NCBI RefSeq assembly: GCF_025263265.1
Contig: NZ_CP079869.1
Location: 5,146,001-5,210,000, forward strand
From: Mycobacterium sp. SMC-4
GTDB lineage: Bacteria; Actinomycetota; Actinomycetes; Mycobacteriales; Mycobacteriaceae
Reading direction: 5' to 3'
Length of the DNA: 64,000 nt
How positions within the stretch are numbered: position 1 is the first letter of the stretch; every line of letters begins with the position of its first letter. The position numbers were made by a program, and so were the translations under genes. Below are positions 18,507 through 27,084 of this stretch, one piece after another. The notes below the pieces were generated by a model. That model searched no databases. It had not been told where the DNA came from and saw only the letters and a program-made list of their open reading frames with translations.

Positions 18507-19319
18507 TCACCGGATCGACACCAGCTGGTCGATCGAGTCGCGGGGCAACTCGCCGTCGACGGTCGCGGTGACAGTCATGTCGTTCAGCGTGATCGACCCT
18601 TTGTGGTTGTCCAGGAAGGCGGTGTCGGCGGCGTCGCGTCCGGTGGCGATACGCACCAGAGACTGCCGGGGCGCCAGGCAGGTCGCGTCGACCACCCGCC
18701 ACTGGCCGTCGACGAACGCCTCGGCCACGGCGTGGAAGTCCATCGGCTGGCATCCCGGCGCGTAGACCGACACCAGGCGCGCAGGGACGTTGACCGCGCG
18801 CAGCATTGCGATGACCAGGTGCGCGTAGTCCCGGCACACTCCCGCGCCGGCGAGCAGCGTATCGGCGGCCCCGTCGATGGGATCACTCGATCCGGGGACG
18901 TAGTTCAACCGGGTGCCGACCCAGGACGACACCTTCTCCAGCAGGGTCGCCGAGTCGGCGAACTCGCCGAACTCGGTGGCGGCGAAGCCGAAGAACTTGT
19001 CGGCCTCGGCGTAGCGGCTGGGCCGCAGATAGGTCGAAAGGTCGATGGTGCGCAGCGGCGCCGGGTCGGCCTGACCGGTCACCGTCGCCGAATAGGTAAC
19101 TTTCAGGTTGCCGACCGGAGCCTGGAAACGGTGAATTCGATTCCCGTGCTCACCCGTGATCTCCTGGATGCCGGATGCAGGAATCTCGTTGCCGTTCAAC
19201 ACAAACGACAATGACTCGGAGACCTCGGCGCCGGGCTGGGGGGCCACCGCGATCTGGAACTCCAGCGTGGTGGGATCGGTGATCTCCACCGCCAGTGTCG
19301 CACCGACATCACGCTTCAT
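18507..19319 (-). CDS. Transglutaminase-like cysteine protease-fold protein
   Basis: 270 residues with a bacterial transglutaminase-like N-terminal domain followed by the papain-like core. The catalytic triad is visible as Cys162 in GVCRDYAHL, His196 in DFHAVAEAF and Asp211 in VVDAT. Such proteins in bacteria are thought to act as proteases or amidases or as cross-linking enzymes; the substrate is unknown. No signal peptide is evident, so it is probably cytoplasmic. The ATG has GAGGG upstream. It is convergent with the LapA-like gene, with 3 bases between stops. Confidence 0.85.
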   Translation of the reverse strand: MKRDVGATLAVEITDPTTLEFQIAVAPQPGAEVSESLSFVLNGNEIPASGIQEITGEHGNRIHRFQAPVGNLKVTYSATVTGQADPAPLRTIDLSTYLRPSRYAEADKFFGFAATEFGEFADSATLLEKVSSWVGTRLNYVPGSSDPIDGAADTLLAGAGVCRDYAHLVIAMLRAVNVPARLVSVYAPGCQPMDFHAVAEAFVDGQWRVVDATCLAPRQSLVRIATGRDAADTAFLDNHKGSITLNDMTVTATVDGELPRDSIDQLVSIR

Positions 19320-19410
19320 GGCCGCACGCCCTCATCTGATCGGGGAAAGACAGTGGCGGCACGCCGTCGGGCCACGCGAGTCTCTACCCCCGCAGACTAG
19401 GTCCGAAACG

Positions 19411-20430
19411 TCAGGAAAGCTCGGCCAACCCGGCAGCGATCAGCGGACCGATCGCCTCGCCGACCTTGTCGGAGTCGTCGGTGACACCGGCCTCGCGGGC
19501 GCGGTAGGCGATCCCGGCGCCGATGATGGCCAGCTTGAAGTAGGCCAGCGCCATGTAGAAGTCCCAGTGGTCGAGGGGCTGACCGGCGGCCGTCGCGTAC
19601 TTCTCGGCCAGCTGATCGGCCGGCGGGATCAGCGGTGACGCCCACGCCGCGTCGACGTGCACCAGGTTGAACGTCGGATGGCGATAAACGCACATCAGCG
19701 CGGCATCGCTGAGCGGGTCGCCCAGTGTCGACATCTCCCAGTCCAGCACCGCGATGACCTTGGTGGCGTCGTCGCTGTCGAGGATCGTGTTGTCGATGCG
19801 GTAGTCGCCGTGCACGATCGAGGTCCGGCTCTGCTGCGGCAGCGCCTCACCCAGCCGGGCGTGCAGCTTCCGGACGTCGCCGTCGTAGGGATCGTCGGCG
19901 CGCTTCACCAATTCCCACTGCGAGCCCCACCGGCGCACCTGGCGTTCCAGGTAGCCGCTGGGCTTGCCGAAGTCGCCGAGCCCTACATCGTCGGGGTCCA
20001 CGGCGTGCAGCTCAGCCAGCACCCTGATCAGCGAATCCACGCAGGCGTGGATGGTGGGCTCGTCGCCGAGCGCCTCGAGCTGGTCGGTGTGGCGGACCAC
20101 CCGGCCGGCGACGTACTCGACCATCTGGAACGGCGCACCCAGCACCGAGTCGTCGTTGCGCATGGTGACGGCACGGGCGACCGGCACCGCGGTGTCGGTC
20201 AAGGCGGCCACCACCCGGTATTCGCGCGCCATGTCGTGCGCCGACGGCGTCAGACCGTGCAGCGGCGGGCGGCGCAGCACCCACTTCGACGCATCGTCGA
20301 ACACCAAGAAGGTCAGATTGGACCGGCCGCCGGCGATCAGCTCGGCGCGCAGTGCCCCGGCACGGGGTACCCCGACCTCACGCAGATGCCGGTCCAGGGC
20401 GGTCAGATCGAGGCCTTCGAGGTCAGTCAC
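19411..20430 (-). CDS. APH-family phosphotransferase (Rv3761c type)
   Basis: 339 residues with the aminoglycoside phosphotransferase/choline-kinase fold. It has a glycine-containing nucleotide region GGRSNLTFLV, an ATP-binding lysine-equivalent stretch KWVLRRPPLHG, the catalytic loop VHGDYRIDNTI and the metal-binding segment VLDWEMSTLGDP. The closest remembered relatives are the ACAD10/11-type phosphotransferases, thought to phosphorylate hydroxyacyl-CoAs, which are often fused or adjacent to acyl-CoA dehydrogenases. M. tuberculosis Rv3761c, labelled FadE36, appears to be this type. Starts with GTG. The substrate is inference. Confidence 0.82.
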   Translation of the reverse strand: MTDLEGLDLTALDRHLREVGVPRAGALRAELIAGGRSNLTFLVFDDASKWVLRRPPLHGLTPSAHDMAREYRVVAALTDTAVPVARAVTMRNDDSVLGAPFQMVEYVAGRVVRHTDQLEALGDEPTIHACVDSLIRVLAELHAVDPDDVGLGDFGKPSGYLERQVRRWGSQWELVKRADDPYDGDVRKLHARLGEALPQQSRTSIVHGDYRIDNTILDSDDATKVIAVLDWEMSTLGDPLSDAALMCVYRHPTFNLVHVDAAWASPLIPPADQLAEKYATAAGQPLDHWDFYMALAYFKLAIIGAGIAYRAREAGVTDDSDKVGEAIGPLIAAGLAELS

Positions 20431-20448
20431 GCGATCTGTCTACCACTC

Positions 20449-21057
20449 CTACCACCGCTGGTTTCGAGGCAGTAAGTCCCAGACGTGTTCGGTGCCGTTG
20501 ACCGCGGCGACACCGAGCCGTCCGGTGCGCGACGACAGCAACCGCGTCACCGATGCATAGTCGACGTGAAACGACAGCAGCCGCTCGGTCCGCAGCACCC
20601 GGTGCAACAGCACATTGATGACGCCGCCGTGGCTGAACACCGCGACGGTGTCGTCGTGGTCTGCGCCGGCGATCAGGTCATCGACGGCAGCGCCGACCCG
20701 GGCCAGGAACTCCCCCTCGTCCACCGCGCTGGGCAGGTGCCCGTCGATCAGTCGCTGCAGCTCCTGCGGGTTCTCGGCGGCGATCTGCTCGATCGGGATG
20801 TAGTGCTCCAGGTCGCGGTCGTACTCGGCGAACCGCTCGTCGACCTCAATGGCGATGCCCAACGCATCGGCCACCGGCTGTCCGGTCTGGATGGCACGGA
20901 TCTGCGGGCTGCTCACCAGGCGCGTGATCGGGAAGCGGGCCAGCGCGTCGGGCAGCCGCTTGGCCTGTTCGATGCCCGCTTCGGACAGGTGCGGATCGGA
21001 GCCCTGCCCAGGCTCGCTGCGCAGCGGTAAGGCATGTCGGACCAGAAGCAGTTGCAC
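20449..21057 (-). CDS. Histidine phosphatase (phosphoglycerate mutase-like) family protein
   Basis: 202 residues. The phospho-accepting His8 lies in LLLVRHALP, and the second catalytic histidine is in VAVFSHGGVINV. An acidic residue for proton donation is probably in RFAEYDRD. Histidine phosphatases remove phosphate from small molecules or proteins; specificity cannot be read. It lies 18 bases upstream of the APH-type gene on the same strand, so the two are probably co-transcribed. The GTG at 21057 gives the canonical start right before the RH motif; an upstream extension overlaps the divergent SDR gene and looks non-coding. Confidence 0.85.
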   Translation of the reverse strand: MQLLLVRHALPLRSEPGQGSDPHLSEAGIEQAKRLPDALARFPITRLVSSPQIRAIQTGQPVADALGIAIEVDERFAEYDRDLEHYIPIEQIAAENPQELQRLIDGHLPSAVDEGEFLARVGAAVDDLIAGADHDDTVAVFSHGGVINVLLHRVLRTERLLSFHVDYASVTRLLSSRTGRLGVAAVNGTEHVWDLLPRNQRW

Positions 21058-21063
21058 CGTGCC

Positions 21064-21069
21064 ACCATA
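21064..21069 (-). promoter_or_regulatory. Candidate -10 element (leaderless) for the histidine phosphatase gene
   Basis: TATGGT on the minus strand, 6 bases before GTG 21057. Confidence 0.45.
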
Positions 21070-21075
21070 GGGCGC

Positions 21076-21837
21076 GTGGGTGGATATGCCGATTCGCTGT
21101 TCGACCTGACCGATCGGGTGGTGCTGGTCACCGGCGGCAGTCGGGGACTGGGCCGGGAGATGGCGTTCGCGGCGGCGCGGTGCGGTGCCGACGTGGTGAT
21201 CGCCAGCCGCAAGTACGACGCGTGTGTGGCCACCGCCGAGGAGATCACCGCCCAGACGGGACGGGCCGCGCTGGCCCACCGGGTGCATGTCGGGCGCTGG
21301 GATGAGCTCGACGGTCTGGTCGAGGCCGCCTACGACCGGTTCGGCAAGGTCGACGTGTTGGTCAACAACGCCGGCATGTCGCCGCTCTACGATTCGCTGA
21401 GTTCGGTGACCGAGAAGCTGTTCGACTCGGTGCTCAACCTGAACCTCAAGGGTCCGTTCCGGTTGTCGGTGTTGGTCGGTGAACGGATGGTCGCCGATGG
21501 CGGCGGGTCGATCGTCAACGTCAGCACCCACGGGTCACTGCGCCCGGATCCGACGTTCATCCCGTATGCCGCGGCCAAGGCCGGCCTGAACGCGATGACC
21601 GAGGCGTTGGCGCTGGCGTTCGGGCCGACGGTGCGGGTGAACACGCTGATGCCCGGACCGTTCCTGACCGAGATCAGCAAAGCCTGGACATTCGATATCG
21701 GAAATGCATTCGGCCGCAGCGCTTTACAACGCGCTGGGGAACCTCACGAGATCGTCGGCGCGGCGCTGTTCCTGATGTCGGACGCGTCGAGCTTCACGTC
21801 GGGCTCGATCCTGCGCGCCGACGGCGGCATCCCCTAG
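21076..21837 (+). CDS. Short-chain dehydrogenase/reductase (SDR)
   Basis: 253 residues of the classical SDR family. The cofactor glycine motif is TGGSRGLG (about 19-26), with NNAG near 95. The active site includes a Ser in the NVSTHGS segment and Tyr/Lys in YAAAKAG. The C-terminal LFLMSDASSFTSGSILRADGG is the usual SDR end (read as MSDASSFTSG and RADGG). It probably reduces or oxidises a hydroxyl/keto group using NAD(P)(H). The GTG at 21076 is preferred because the longer frame from 21034 would overlap the divergent phosphatase gene. Confidence 0.88.
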   Translation: MGGYADSLFDLTDRVVLVTGGSRGLGREMAFAAARCGADVVIASRKYDACVATAEEITAQTGRAALAHRVHVGRWDELDGLVEAAYDRFGKVDVLVNNAGMSPLYDSLSSVTEKLFDSVLNLNLKGPFRLSVLVGERMVADGGGSIVNVSTHGSLRPDPTFIPYAAAKAGLNAMTEALALAFGPTVRVNTLMPGPFLTEISKAWTFDIGNAFGRSALQRAGEPHEIVGAALFLMSDASSFTSGSILRADGGIP

Positions 21838-21847
21838 CCCCACGACG

Positions 21848-23743
21848 TTACGGCGTGATGATGTCGAAGTTGGGATCGGGTTGATCCAGCACCGACACCA
21901 GCGAGGTGAGCACCCCGGCGTCGCCGACGATCTCCAGACCCGGCGCGCTGGTGTCACCGGTGGCCAGGGTCAGCAGGCGCAGCTTGTTGGCCAATCGGAC
22001 CGTCGCCTGCGCGGTCGCCGCGTCGGCAGGCACCTTGCGGTAGACCAGCACGCCGTTGCGCAACGTCAACCGGTAGTTGGTGGCCGTATCCAGGAAGGTG
22101 ATGTCTACGGCCAGGTCCAGATCCCAGGCCCGGGGCCCGTTCACGCTGATCGCCAGCACGTCGAACATCTGCTCGGGGGTCAGCTGGGCGACCATTGACG
22201 TCGACGTGGTCTGCACCGGGGTCCCGAAGTTCCCGTCCCGCAGCTCGGTGGCCCCGGCGAGAAAGAAGTTGCGCCACGTCGCGGTCTCGGCCCCGTAGGC
22301 CAGTTGTTCGAGGGTGTCCGCGTAGAGCTGCCGAGCCCCACCGTGATGCTGGTCGGTGAAGATTGCATGATCGAGTAACGTTGCTGCCCAACGAAAGTCA
22401 CCGTCGTGGAAGGCATGCTGAGCCAGTTCGACCACCCGGTCCATCCCGCCCATCGCCTCGACGTAGCGTGGACCGATGGCCTCGGGCGGGTGTGGCCACA
22501 ACCGTGCCGGATTGCCGTCGAACCAGCCCATGTAGCGCTGGTAGACCGCCTTGACGTTGTGGCTCACCGAGCCGTAGTAGCCGTGCGCGTGCCAGGCGCG
22601 CTCCAGAGCAGGCGGCATCGTGAACTGCTCGGCGATCTCGATACCGGTGTAACCCTGGTTGAGCTGGCGCAGCGTCTGGTCGTGCAGGTAGGCATACAGA
22701 TCCCGTTGCAGTGAAAGGAATTCCACGATGCGCTCACGGCCCCACGTCGGCCAGTGATGCGAGGCGAACACGACGTCGGCGCGGTCGGCGAAACGGTCGA
22801 TCGCCTCGGTCAGGTAACCGGCCCAGCCGTGCGGGTCGCGCACCAAGGCGCCGCGCAGCGTCAGCAGGTTGTGCAGGTTGTGGGTGGCGTTCTCGGCCAT
22901 ACACAGCGCCCGGAACCGAGGGAAGTAGAAGTGCATCTCGGCCGGCGCTTCGCTGCCCGGCGCCATCTGGAACTCGATCTCGACCCCGTCGATGGTGTGC
23001 GTCTCGCCGGTCTCGCGGATATCGACTGTCGGGACGATGATCGCCACTTCCCCGGTCGACGGGGTCTGCCCGAGCCCGCAGCCGACCTGGCCCTGGGGTC
23101 CGCGCTCGAGCACCGTGCCGTACATATAGGCCGCGCGCCGCGTCATCGCCGTGCCGGCGTAGACGTTCTCCTGCACCGCATGCGCGGTGAACCCCTCCGG
23201 TGCCAGCACCGCGACCTTGCCGGCGTCGACGTCGGCCTGCGAGGTCACGCCCAGCACGCCGCCGAAGTGGTCCACATGGCTGTGGGTGTAGATCACTGCG
23301 GTGACGGCTCGATCTCCGCGGTGTCGCCGATAGAGCGCCAGCGCCGCTGCGGCCACCTCGGTGGACACCAGCGGGTCGATCACGATGATGCCGGTATCGC
23401 CCTCGACGAACGTGATGTTGGACAGGTCGAAGCCGCGCACCTGGTAGATGCCTTGGACCACCTCGTAGAGCCCCTGCTTGGCGACCAGCATCGACTGCCG
23501 CCACAGGCTGGGGTGCACGGTCGGCGGCGCGTCACCGGCCAGGAATGCGTAGATGTCGTTGTCCCAGACCACCCGTCCGTCGGCGGCCTTGATGACGCAT
23601 GGGTGCTGGGCGGCGATGAACCCACGGTCGGCGTCGGTGAAATCCCGGGTGTCGTCGAACGGGAGCAGCTCCAGCTGCTCGCGGTGCGCAGCCTCGATGG
23701 TGGCGGTGGGCGGCTTGCTTTCCATATCTGCAGAGATTGCCAC
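21848..23743 (-). CDS. Alkylsulfatase (SdsA1-type metallo-beta-lactamase fold)
   Basis: 631 residues, the normal size for linear alkylsulfatases. Domain order: N-terminal catalytic metallo-beta-lactamase domain with the di-zinc motif THSHVDH (His154, His156, Asp158, His159), further ligands in MAENATHNLHN and FASHHWPTWG, a central helical dimerisation domain (residues ~390-500), and a C-terminal SCP2-like domain that would bind the alkyl chain. It hydrolyses primary alkyl sulfate esters such as dodecyl sulfate to alcohol and sulfate. Starts with GTG 23743; ATG 23725 is an alternative. No signal peptide is seen, unlike some secreted homologs. Confidence 0.92.
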   Translation of the reverse strand: MAISADMESKPPTATIEAAHREQLELLPFDDTRDFTDADRGFIAAQHPCVIKAADGRVVWDNDIYAFLAGDAPPTVHPSLWRQSMLVAKQGLYEVVQGIYQVRGFDLSNITFVEGDTGIIVIDPLVSTEVAAAALALYRRHRGDRAVTAVIYTHSHVDHFGGVLGVTSQADVDAGKVAVLAPEGFTAHAVQENVYAGTAMTRRAAYMYGTVLERGPQGQVGCGLGQTPSTGEVAIIVPTVDIRETGETHTIDGVEIEFQMAPGSEAPAEMHFYFPRFRALCMAENATHNLHNLLTLRGALVRDPHGWAGYLTEAIDRFADRADVVFASHHWPTWGRERIVEFLSLQRDLYAYLHDQTLRQLNQGYTGIEIAEQFTMPPALERAWHAHGYYGSVSHNVKAVYQRYMGWFDGNPARLWPHPPEAIGPRYVEAMGGMDRVVELAQHAFHDGDFRWAATLLDHAIFTDQHHGGARQLYADTLEQLAYGAETATWRNFFLAGATELRDGNFGTPVQTTSTSMVAQLTPEQMFDVLAISVNGPRAWDLDLAVDITFLDTATNYRLTLRNGVLVYRKVPADAATAQATVRLANKLRLLTLATGDTSAPGLEIVGDAGVLTSLVSVLDQPDPNFDIITP

Positions 23744-23775
23744 GCCAGGCCCCTCGCCGGTGCTTGACTGACGTA

Positions 23776-24327
23776 ATGGACATCCGCAGAGTCGTCACCG
23801 GACACGATGCGTCCGGAAAGTCAGTGTTCGTCAGCGACGAGAAGGTCTCACCCCGGGTGCCGGTCCTGCTGCCCGGTAGCGAATTCACGCTGTTGTGGGG
23901 CGGCGACGAAACACCGCGCTTCCCCGACGACGGATCGATGCCGAACTGGCACACCTACTTTCCGCCGATCGGCGGGTTCCGGTTCTCGATGTTCACGCTG
24001 CCGCCGGGCACCGCGGCTGCCGATGATCCCGAACAGCTCAGCGCCGACGAGGCGCTGGCCGACGCGGAGGCCAAGCTGCCCGGGCTACTGGGCTACATGG
24101 AGCTCGAGGACCCCGGCATGCACACCACCGACACCATCGACTTCGAGGTGGTGCTGGAAGGCACGGTGATTCTCGAACTCGACGACGGTGCGGAGGTCAC
24201 TCTGCATCCGGGCGACACGGTGGTGCAGAACGGCACCCGACACCGCTGGCGCAACCCGGGTGACACCCCGGCTCGGCTGGCGCTGTTCGTCTGTGGCGCT
24301 CACCACGCCAACGTCAGCCGCGGCTAG
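23776..24327 (+). CDS. Cupin-domain protein
   Basis: 183 residues. The C-terminal half is a single cupin barrel: HTTDTIDFEVVLEGTVILEL, with HPGDTVVQNGTRHRWRNPGD containing the second conserved histidine region (in pieces DTIDFEVVLEGT and GDTVVQNGTRHRW). The N-terminal ~90 residues have a conserved-looking FSMFTLPPG segment. The metal-ligand pattern is only partly present, so a binding or regulatory role is as likely as catalysis. It is divergent from the alkylsulfatase by 32 bases and convergent with the YjbR gene, sharing ctag at the stops. No substrate can be assigned. Confidence 0.8.
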   Translation: MDIRRVVTGHDASGKSVFVSDEKVSPRVPVLLPGSEFTLLWGGDETPRFPDDGSMPNWHTYFPPIGGFRFSMFTLPPGTAAADDPEQLSADEALADAEAKLPGLLGYMELEDPGMHTTDTIDFEVVLEGTVILELDDGAEVTLHPGDTVVQNGTRHRWRNPGDTPARLALFVCGAHHANVSRG

Positions 24328-24737
24328 CGCTGCTCGGCGAGCCACTTCTCGGCGCGCCTTTTCGACGCGCGGGACAGCCACGCGTCCTGGATCAGCTCTC
24401 GCAGCTCGTCGACGCTGATCTCACCGAGGTGGCCGGCCCGTACCAGCACCGAGAGGTGGCCGTCGAAGTGCGTGGTGGTGAAGAACGGCGACTCCGGATC
24501 CTGGGTCAGCGCCAGCTTGTCCGCCTCGGATTCGACCCAGATGGCGATGACGTCGGTGTAGCGCTCGCCGGTGTCGGGATCGAAGGCGTCAGGGCGTGGT
24601 GTGCGGAAGAACACGAACGACTTCCCGCCGACCTGATAGATCGGATTGGCCGCCTTCGATCCCTCGATCCGGGTCACGTGCGGCATCGCCATCGCGATCC
24701 GGTGGACGTCCTCGGCGGTGGCCCGACGCTCAGCCAT
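24324..24737 (-). CDS. MmcQ/YjbR-family protein
   Basis: 137 residues from ATG 24737 (MAERRATAEDVH). Features of the YjbR double-wing fold: a first helix followed by GSKAANPIYQVGGKSFVFF, then VIAIWVESEADKLAL, and the FDGHLSVLVRAG strand, ending in helices with RASKRRAEKWL. YjbR proteins are proposed DNA-binding or small-molecule-binding proteins without a settled function. Its start overlaps the end of the upstream phosphoesterase gene by 8 bases, so the two are translationally coupled. Confidence 0.82.
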   Translation of the reverse strand: MAERRATAEDVHRIAMAMPHVTRIEGSKAANPIYQVGGKSFVFFRTPRPDAFDPDTGERYTDVIAIWVESEADKLALTQDPESPFFTTTHFDGHLSVLVRAGHLGEISVDELRELIQDAWLSRASKRRAEKWLAEQR

Positions 24738-25233
24738 GACGTTCCAGCCGGTGCAGCTCGACATCGCGCAGCGTGCCCCGGTGCACCGTTGCGGTCATGT
24801 ACGTGCAGTACGGCTGACGGCGCCGGTCGGTGGGTGAACCGGGGTTGAGCAACCGCAGGCCCGTCCTCGCGGTGGTGTCCCACGGGATGTGGCTGTGGCC
24901 GAACACCAGCACATCGGTGTCGGGGTACTCGCGGGCCATCCGCGCCTCCCGGCCGGTCGAGGCACCGGTCTCGTGGGTGACGGTGAAACGTAGACCCTCC
25001 AGCACGACGTCGGCCCTGTCGGGTAGTCGCCGACGCAACTCTGGGCCGTCGTTGTTGCCCCAGCACCCCACCAGGCGCTGGGCCCGGGCTTGCAACCGGT
25101 CCAGCAGGGCGGGATCCATCCAGTCACCGGCATGGATCACCACATCGGCGTCGTCGACCTCAGACCACACCTGGGCGGGCAGGTCCTTGGCGCGGGAGGG
25201 GACGTGCGTATCGGCGATCAGCAGCAGGCGCAC
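24730..25233 (-). CDS. YfcE/MJ0936-type metallophosphoesterase
   Basis: 167 residues with the full calcineurin-like metal site: ADTHVP, HAGDWMD, GNNDGPE, THETG and FGHSHIPW. It is of minimal single-domain size. Relatives are Mn-dependent phosphodiesterases active on small cyclic or artificial substrates; the physiological substrate is unknown. The GTG start at 25233 has TACCCT 7 bases upstream, pointing to a leaderless message. It is followed by the overlapping YjbR gene. Confidence 0.88.
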   Translation of the reverse strand: MRLLLIADTHVPSRAKDLPAQVWSEVDDADVVIHAGDWMDPALLDRLQARAQRLVGCWGNNDGPELRRRLPDRADVVLEGLRFTVTHETGASTGREARMAREYPDTDVLVFGHSHIPWDTTARTGLRLLNPGSPTDRRRQPYCTYMTATVHRGTLRDVELHRLERHG

Positions 25234-25240
25234 GCATTCC

Positions 25241-25246
25241 AGGGTA
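25241..25246 (-). promoter_or_regulatory. Candidate -10 element (leaderless) for the metallophosphoesterase gene
   Basis: TACCCT on the minus strand, 7 bases before GTG 25233. Confidence 0.45.
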
Positions 25247-25262
25247 AGTCCGCAAGAAAAAG

Positions 25263-25335
25263 CGCGCCCGAAGGGATTCGAACCCCTAACCTTCTGATCC
25301 GTAGTCAGATGCTCTATCCGTTGAGCTACGGGCGC
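25263..25335 (-). tRNA. tRNA-Arg (anticodon ACG)
   Basis: A 73-nt cloverleaf on the minus strand. The acceptor GCGCCCG pairs with CGGGCGC, and the anticodon stem-loop CTGACTACGGATCAG gives ACG. The T-arm has GGTTCGAATCC. There is no encoded CCA; a T-rich stretch follows the 3' end. A34 is the target of TadA, encoded at 11970. Confidence 0.95.
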
Positions 25336-25362
25336 TTCGTCACTGCATATTCACTTGTTGAG

Positions 25363-25451
25363 CGGAGGCGAGAGGATTTGAACCTCCGGTCCCCGGTAAG
25401 GGGGACAACTCATTAGCAGTGAGTCCCATTCGGCCGCTCTGGCACGCCTCC
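25363..25451 (-). tRNA. tRNA-Ser (anticodon GCT)
   Basis: An 89-nt class II tRNA on the minus strand. The acceptor GGAGGCG pairs with CGCCTCC. The anticodon loop CTGCTAA in CTCACTGCTAATGAG gives GCT, and the long variable arm is built on GTCCCC/GGGGAC. There is no encoded CCA. It reads AGC and AGU. It lies 27 bases upstream of tRNA-Arg on the same strand, so the two may be co-transcribed. Confidence 0.95.
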
Positions 25452-25522
25452 CGACGTTTTCCGCCGCTGCGACAGAGTACACAGGGCCCACCGCGGGAAG
25501 CAAAGCAGATCAGCGGCAGCCC

Positions 25523-25528
25523 TAAACT
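25523..25528 (+). promoter_or_regulatory. Candidate -10 element (leaderless) for hisC2/pat
   Basis: TAAACT, 6 bases before GTG 25535. Confidence 0.45.
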
Positions 25529-25534
25529 GTTCGG

Positions 25535-26590
25535 GTGTCCGTGCGTCTGCGTCCCGAACTGGCCGACCTGCCTGCCTACACCCCGGGCAAGACGGTCCCC
25601 GGCGCCATCAAGATTGCCAGCAACGAGACGGTGCACGGCCCGCTGCCCAGCGTGCGCGCGGCGATCGAAGCGGCCATCGACGGCATCAACCGCTACCCCG
25701 ACAACGGTTACGTCGAGCTCAAGGAACGATTGGCCAAGCACGTCAACTTCGCACCCGAGCACATCTCGGTCGGCTGTGGGTCGGTCAGCCTGTGCCAGCA
25801 GCTGATCCAGATCACCAGCACCGTCGGCGACGAGGTGCTCTACGGGTGGCGCAGCTTCGAGATCTACCCGCTGCAGGTCCGTACCGCCGGCGCCACACCT
25901 GTGCAGGTACCGCTGAGTGATCACACCTTCGACCTGGACGCGATGCTGGCCAAGGTCACCGATCGCACCCGGCTGATCTTCGTGTGCAACCCGAACAACC
26001 CGACCAGCACCGTCGTCGACCCCGACGCGCTGGCCCGCTTCGTCGCGGCTGTGCCGCCACACATCATGGTCGTGCTCGACGAGGCCTACATCGAGTACAT
26101 CCGCGACGGTCTGGCTCCTGACAGCTTCGGGTTGGTCCGCGCCCACCGCAATGTTGTTGTGCTGCGCACATTTTCGAAGGCATACGGGCTGGCCGGACTG
26201 CGTGTGGGCTACGCGGTGGCCGACCCGGAGATCGTCTCGGCGCTGTCGAAGGTCTACGTCCCCTTCACCGCGACCAGCGTGTCGCAGGCCGCCGCGATCG
26301 CCTGCCTGGACGCCGCCGACGAACTCCTTGAACGCACGGACGCCGTCGTCGCCGAACGCGAACGGGTGTCCTCGGCGCTCCGCGACGCCGGCTACCAGTT
26401 GCCGCCCTCACAAGCCAACTTCGTCTGGCTGCCACTGGTAGGGCGCGCCCAGCAGTTCGCCGCTGACGCGGCCAACAACCGCATCATCGTGCGGCCCTAC
26501 GGCGAGGACGGCGTCCGCGTCACTGTGGCCTCCCCCACCGAGAACGACGCCTTCCTCGAATTCGCCCGCACGTGGACAGGAACCCATTGA
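25535..26590 (+). CDS. hisC2: Aromatic/histidinol-phosphate aminotransferase (HisC2/Pat, Rv3772 type)
   Basis: 351 residues of class I/II fold. The N-terminal IASNETVHGPLP segment positions the substrate. CNPNNPT binds PLP, Asp182 and Tyr185 lie in LDEAYIEY, and Lys215 in RTFSKAYGLAG forms the Schiff base, followed by the LRVGYA Arg. In M. tuberculosis the homolog is annotated HisC2 or phenylalanine aminotransferase Pat, which makes phenylalanine from phenylpyruvate. The window also holds tyrA, the neighbouring step of aromatic synthesis, but at a distant position. The GXWXG gene downstream starts before this gene ends. Confidence 0.88.
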   Translation: MSVRLRPELADLPAYTPGKTVPGAIKIASNETVHGPLPSVRAAIEAAIDGINRYPDNGYVELKERLAKHVNFAPEHISVGCGSVSLCQQLIQITSTVGDEVLYGWRSFEIYPLQVRTAGATPVQVPLSDHTFDLDAMLAKVTDRTRLIFVCNPNNPTSTVVDPDALARFVAAVPPHIMVVLDEAYIEYIRDGLAPDSFGLVRAHRNVVVLRTFSKAYGLAGLRVGYAVADPEIVSALSKVYVPFTATSVSQAAAIACLDAADELLERTDAVVAERERVSSALRDAGYQLPPSQANFVWLPLVGRAQQFAADAANNRIIVRPYGEDGVRVTVASPTENDAFLEFARTWTGTH

Positions 26591-27084
26591 TCACCGATGC
26601 CCGCACCACCTTCACCGAGTTGACGCAGCGCACCGGACCGCTCGACGACGCCGAACTCGACGCATTCTGGGCGACGCTGAAGCCGGCCACCATCGACTTC
26701 ATGATCGGTCAGTGGAAGGGCGGCGAGTTCCACACCGGTCACCAGGCCAACGGCTTCATGGACAGGCTGAACTGGTTCGGCAAGACGTTCCATTCGGCCG
26801 ACCACGCCATACCGCTGGTCTGCCTGGACACCGAAGGCAAACCGTTCTCCAACACCGAGGCCATGAACGGCGAGGCCAGCCTGTGGATGGAGGAGTTCCG
26901 CGGCGAGCTGGTGGCGTCGATGGTCTACGACGGCCGGCCGGTGCACGACCATTTCAAGGTCGTCGACGCCAACGCCGTCATCGGCATCATGAACGGCAAG
27001 GGCGCACTCGACACCCGCTCCGGCACGCCCCGCCACCTGTATTTCTATCTCGAACGGGTGGCGCCGCCTATCGTGGCGGGATGA
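26572..27084 (+). CDS. GXWXG/DUF4334-domain protein
   Basis: 170 residues. The N-terminal GXWXG domain is recognisable from DFMIGQWKGGEFHTGH, and the C-terminal DUF4334 part from RGELVASMVYDGRPVHDHFK and MNGKGA. The paired domains are often found in actinobacterial proteins near lipid or aldehyde metabolism; function is unknown. The GTG at 26572 overlaps hisC2 by 19 bases; a TTG at 26587 is an alternative start. Its stop overlaps the next gene's ATG (ATGA), so hisC2, this gene and the lipoprotein gene form a tight cluster. Confidence 0.8.
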   Translation: MDRNPLITDARTTFTELTQRTGPLDDAELDAFWATLKPATIDFMIGQWKGGEFHTGHQANGFMDRLNWFGKTFHSADHAIPLVCLDTEGKPFSNTEAMNGEASLWMEEFRGELVASMVYDGRPVHDHFKVVDANAVIGIMNGKGALDTRSGTPRHLYFYLERVAPPIVAG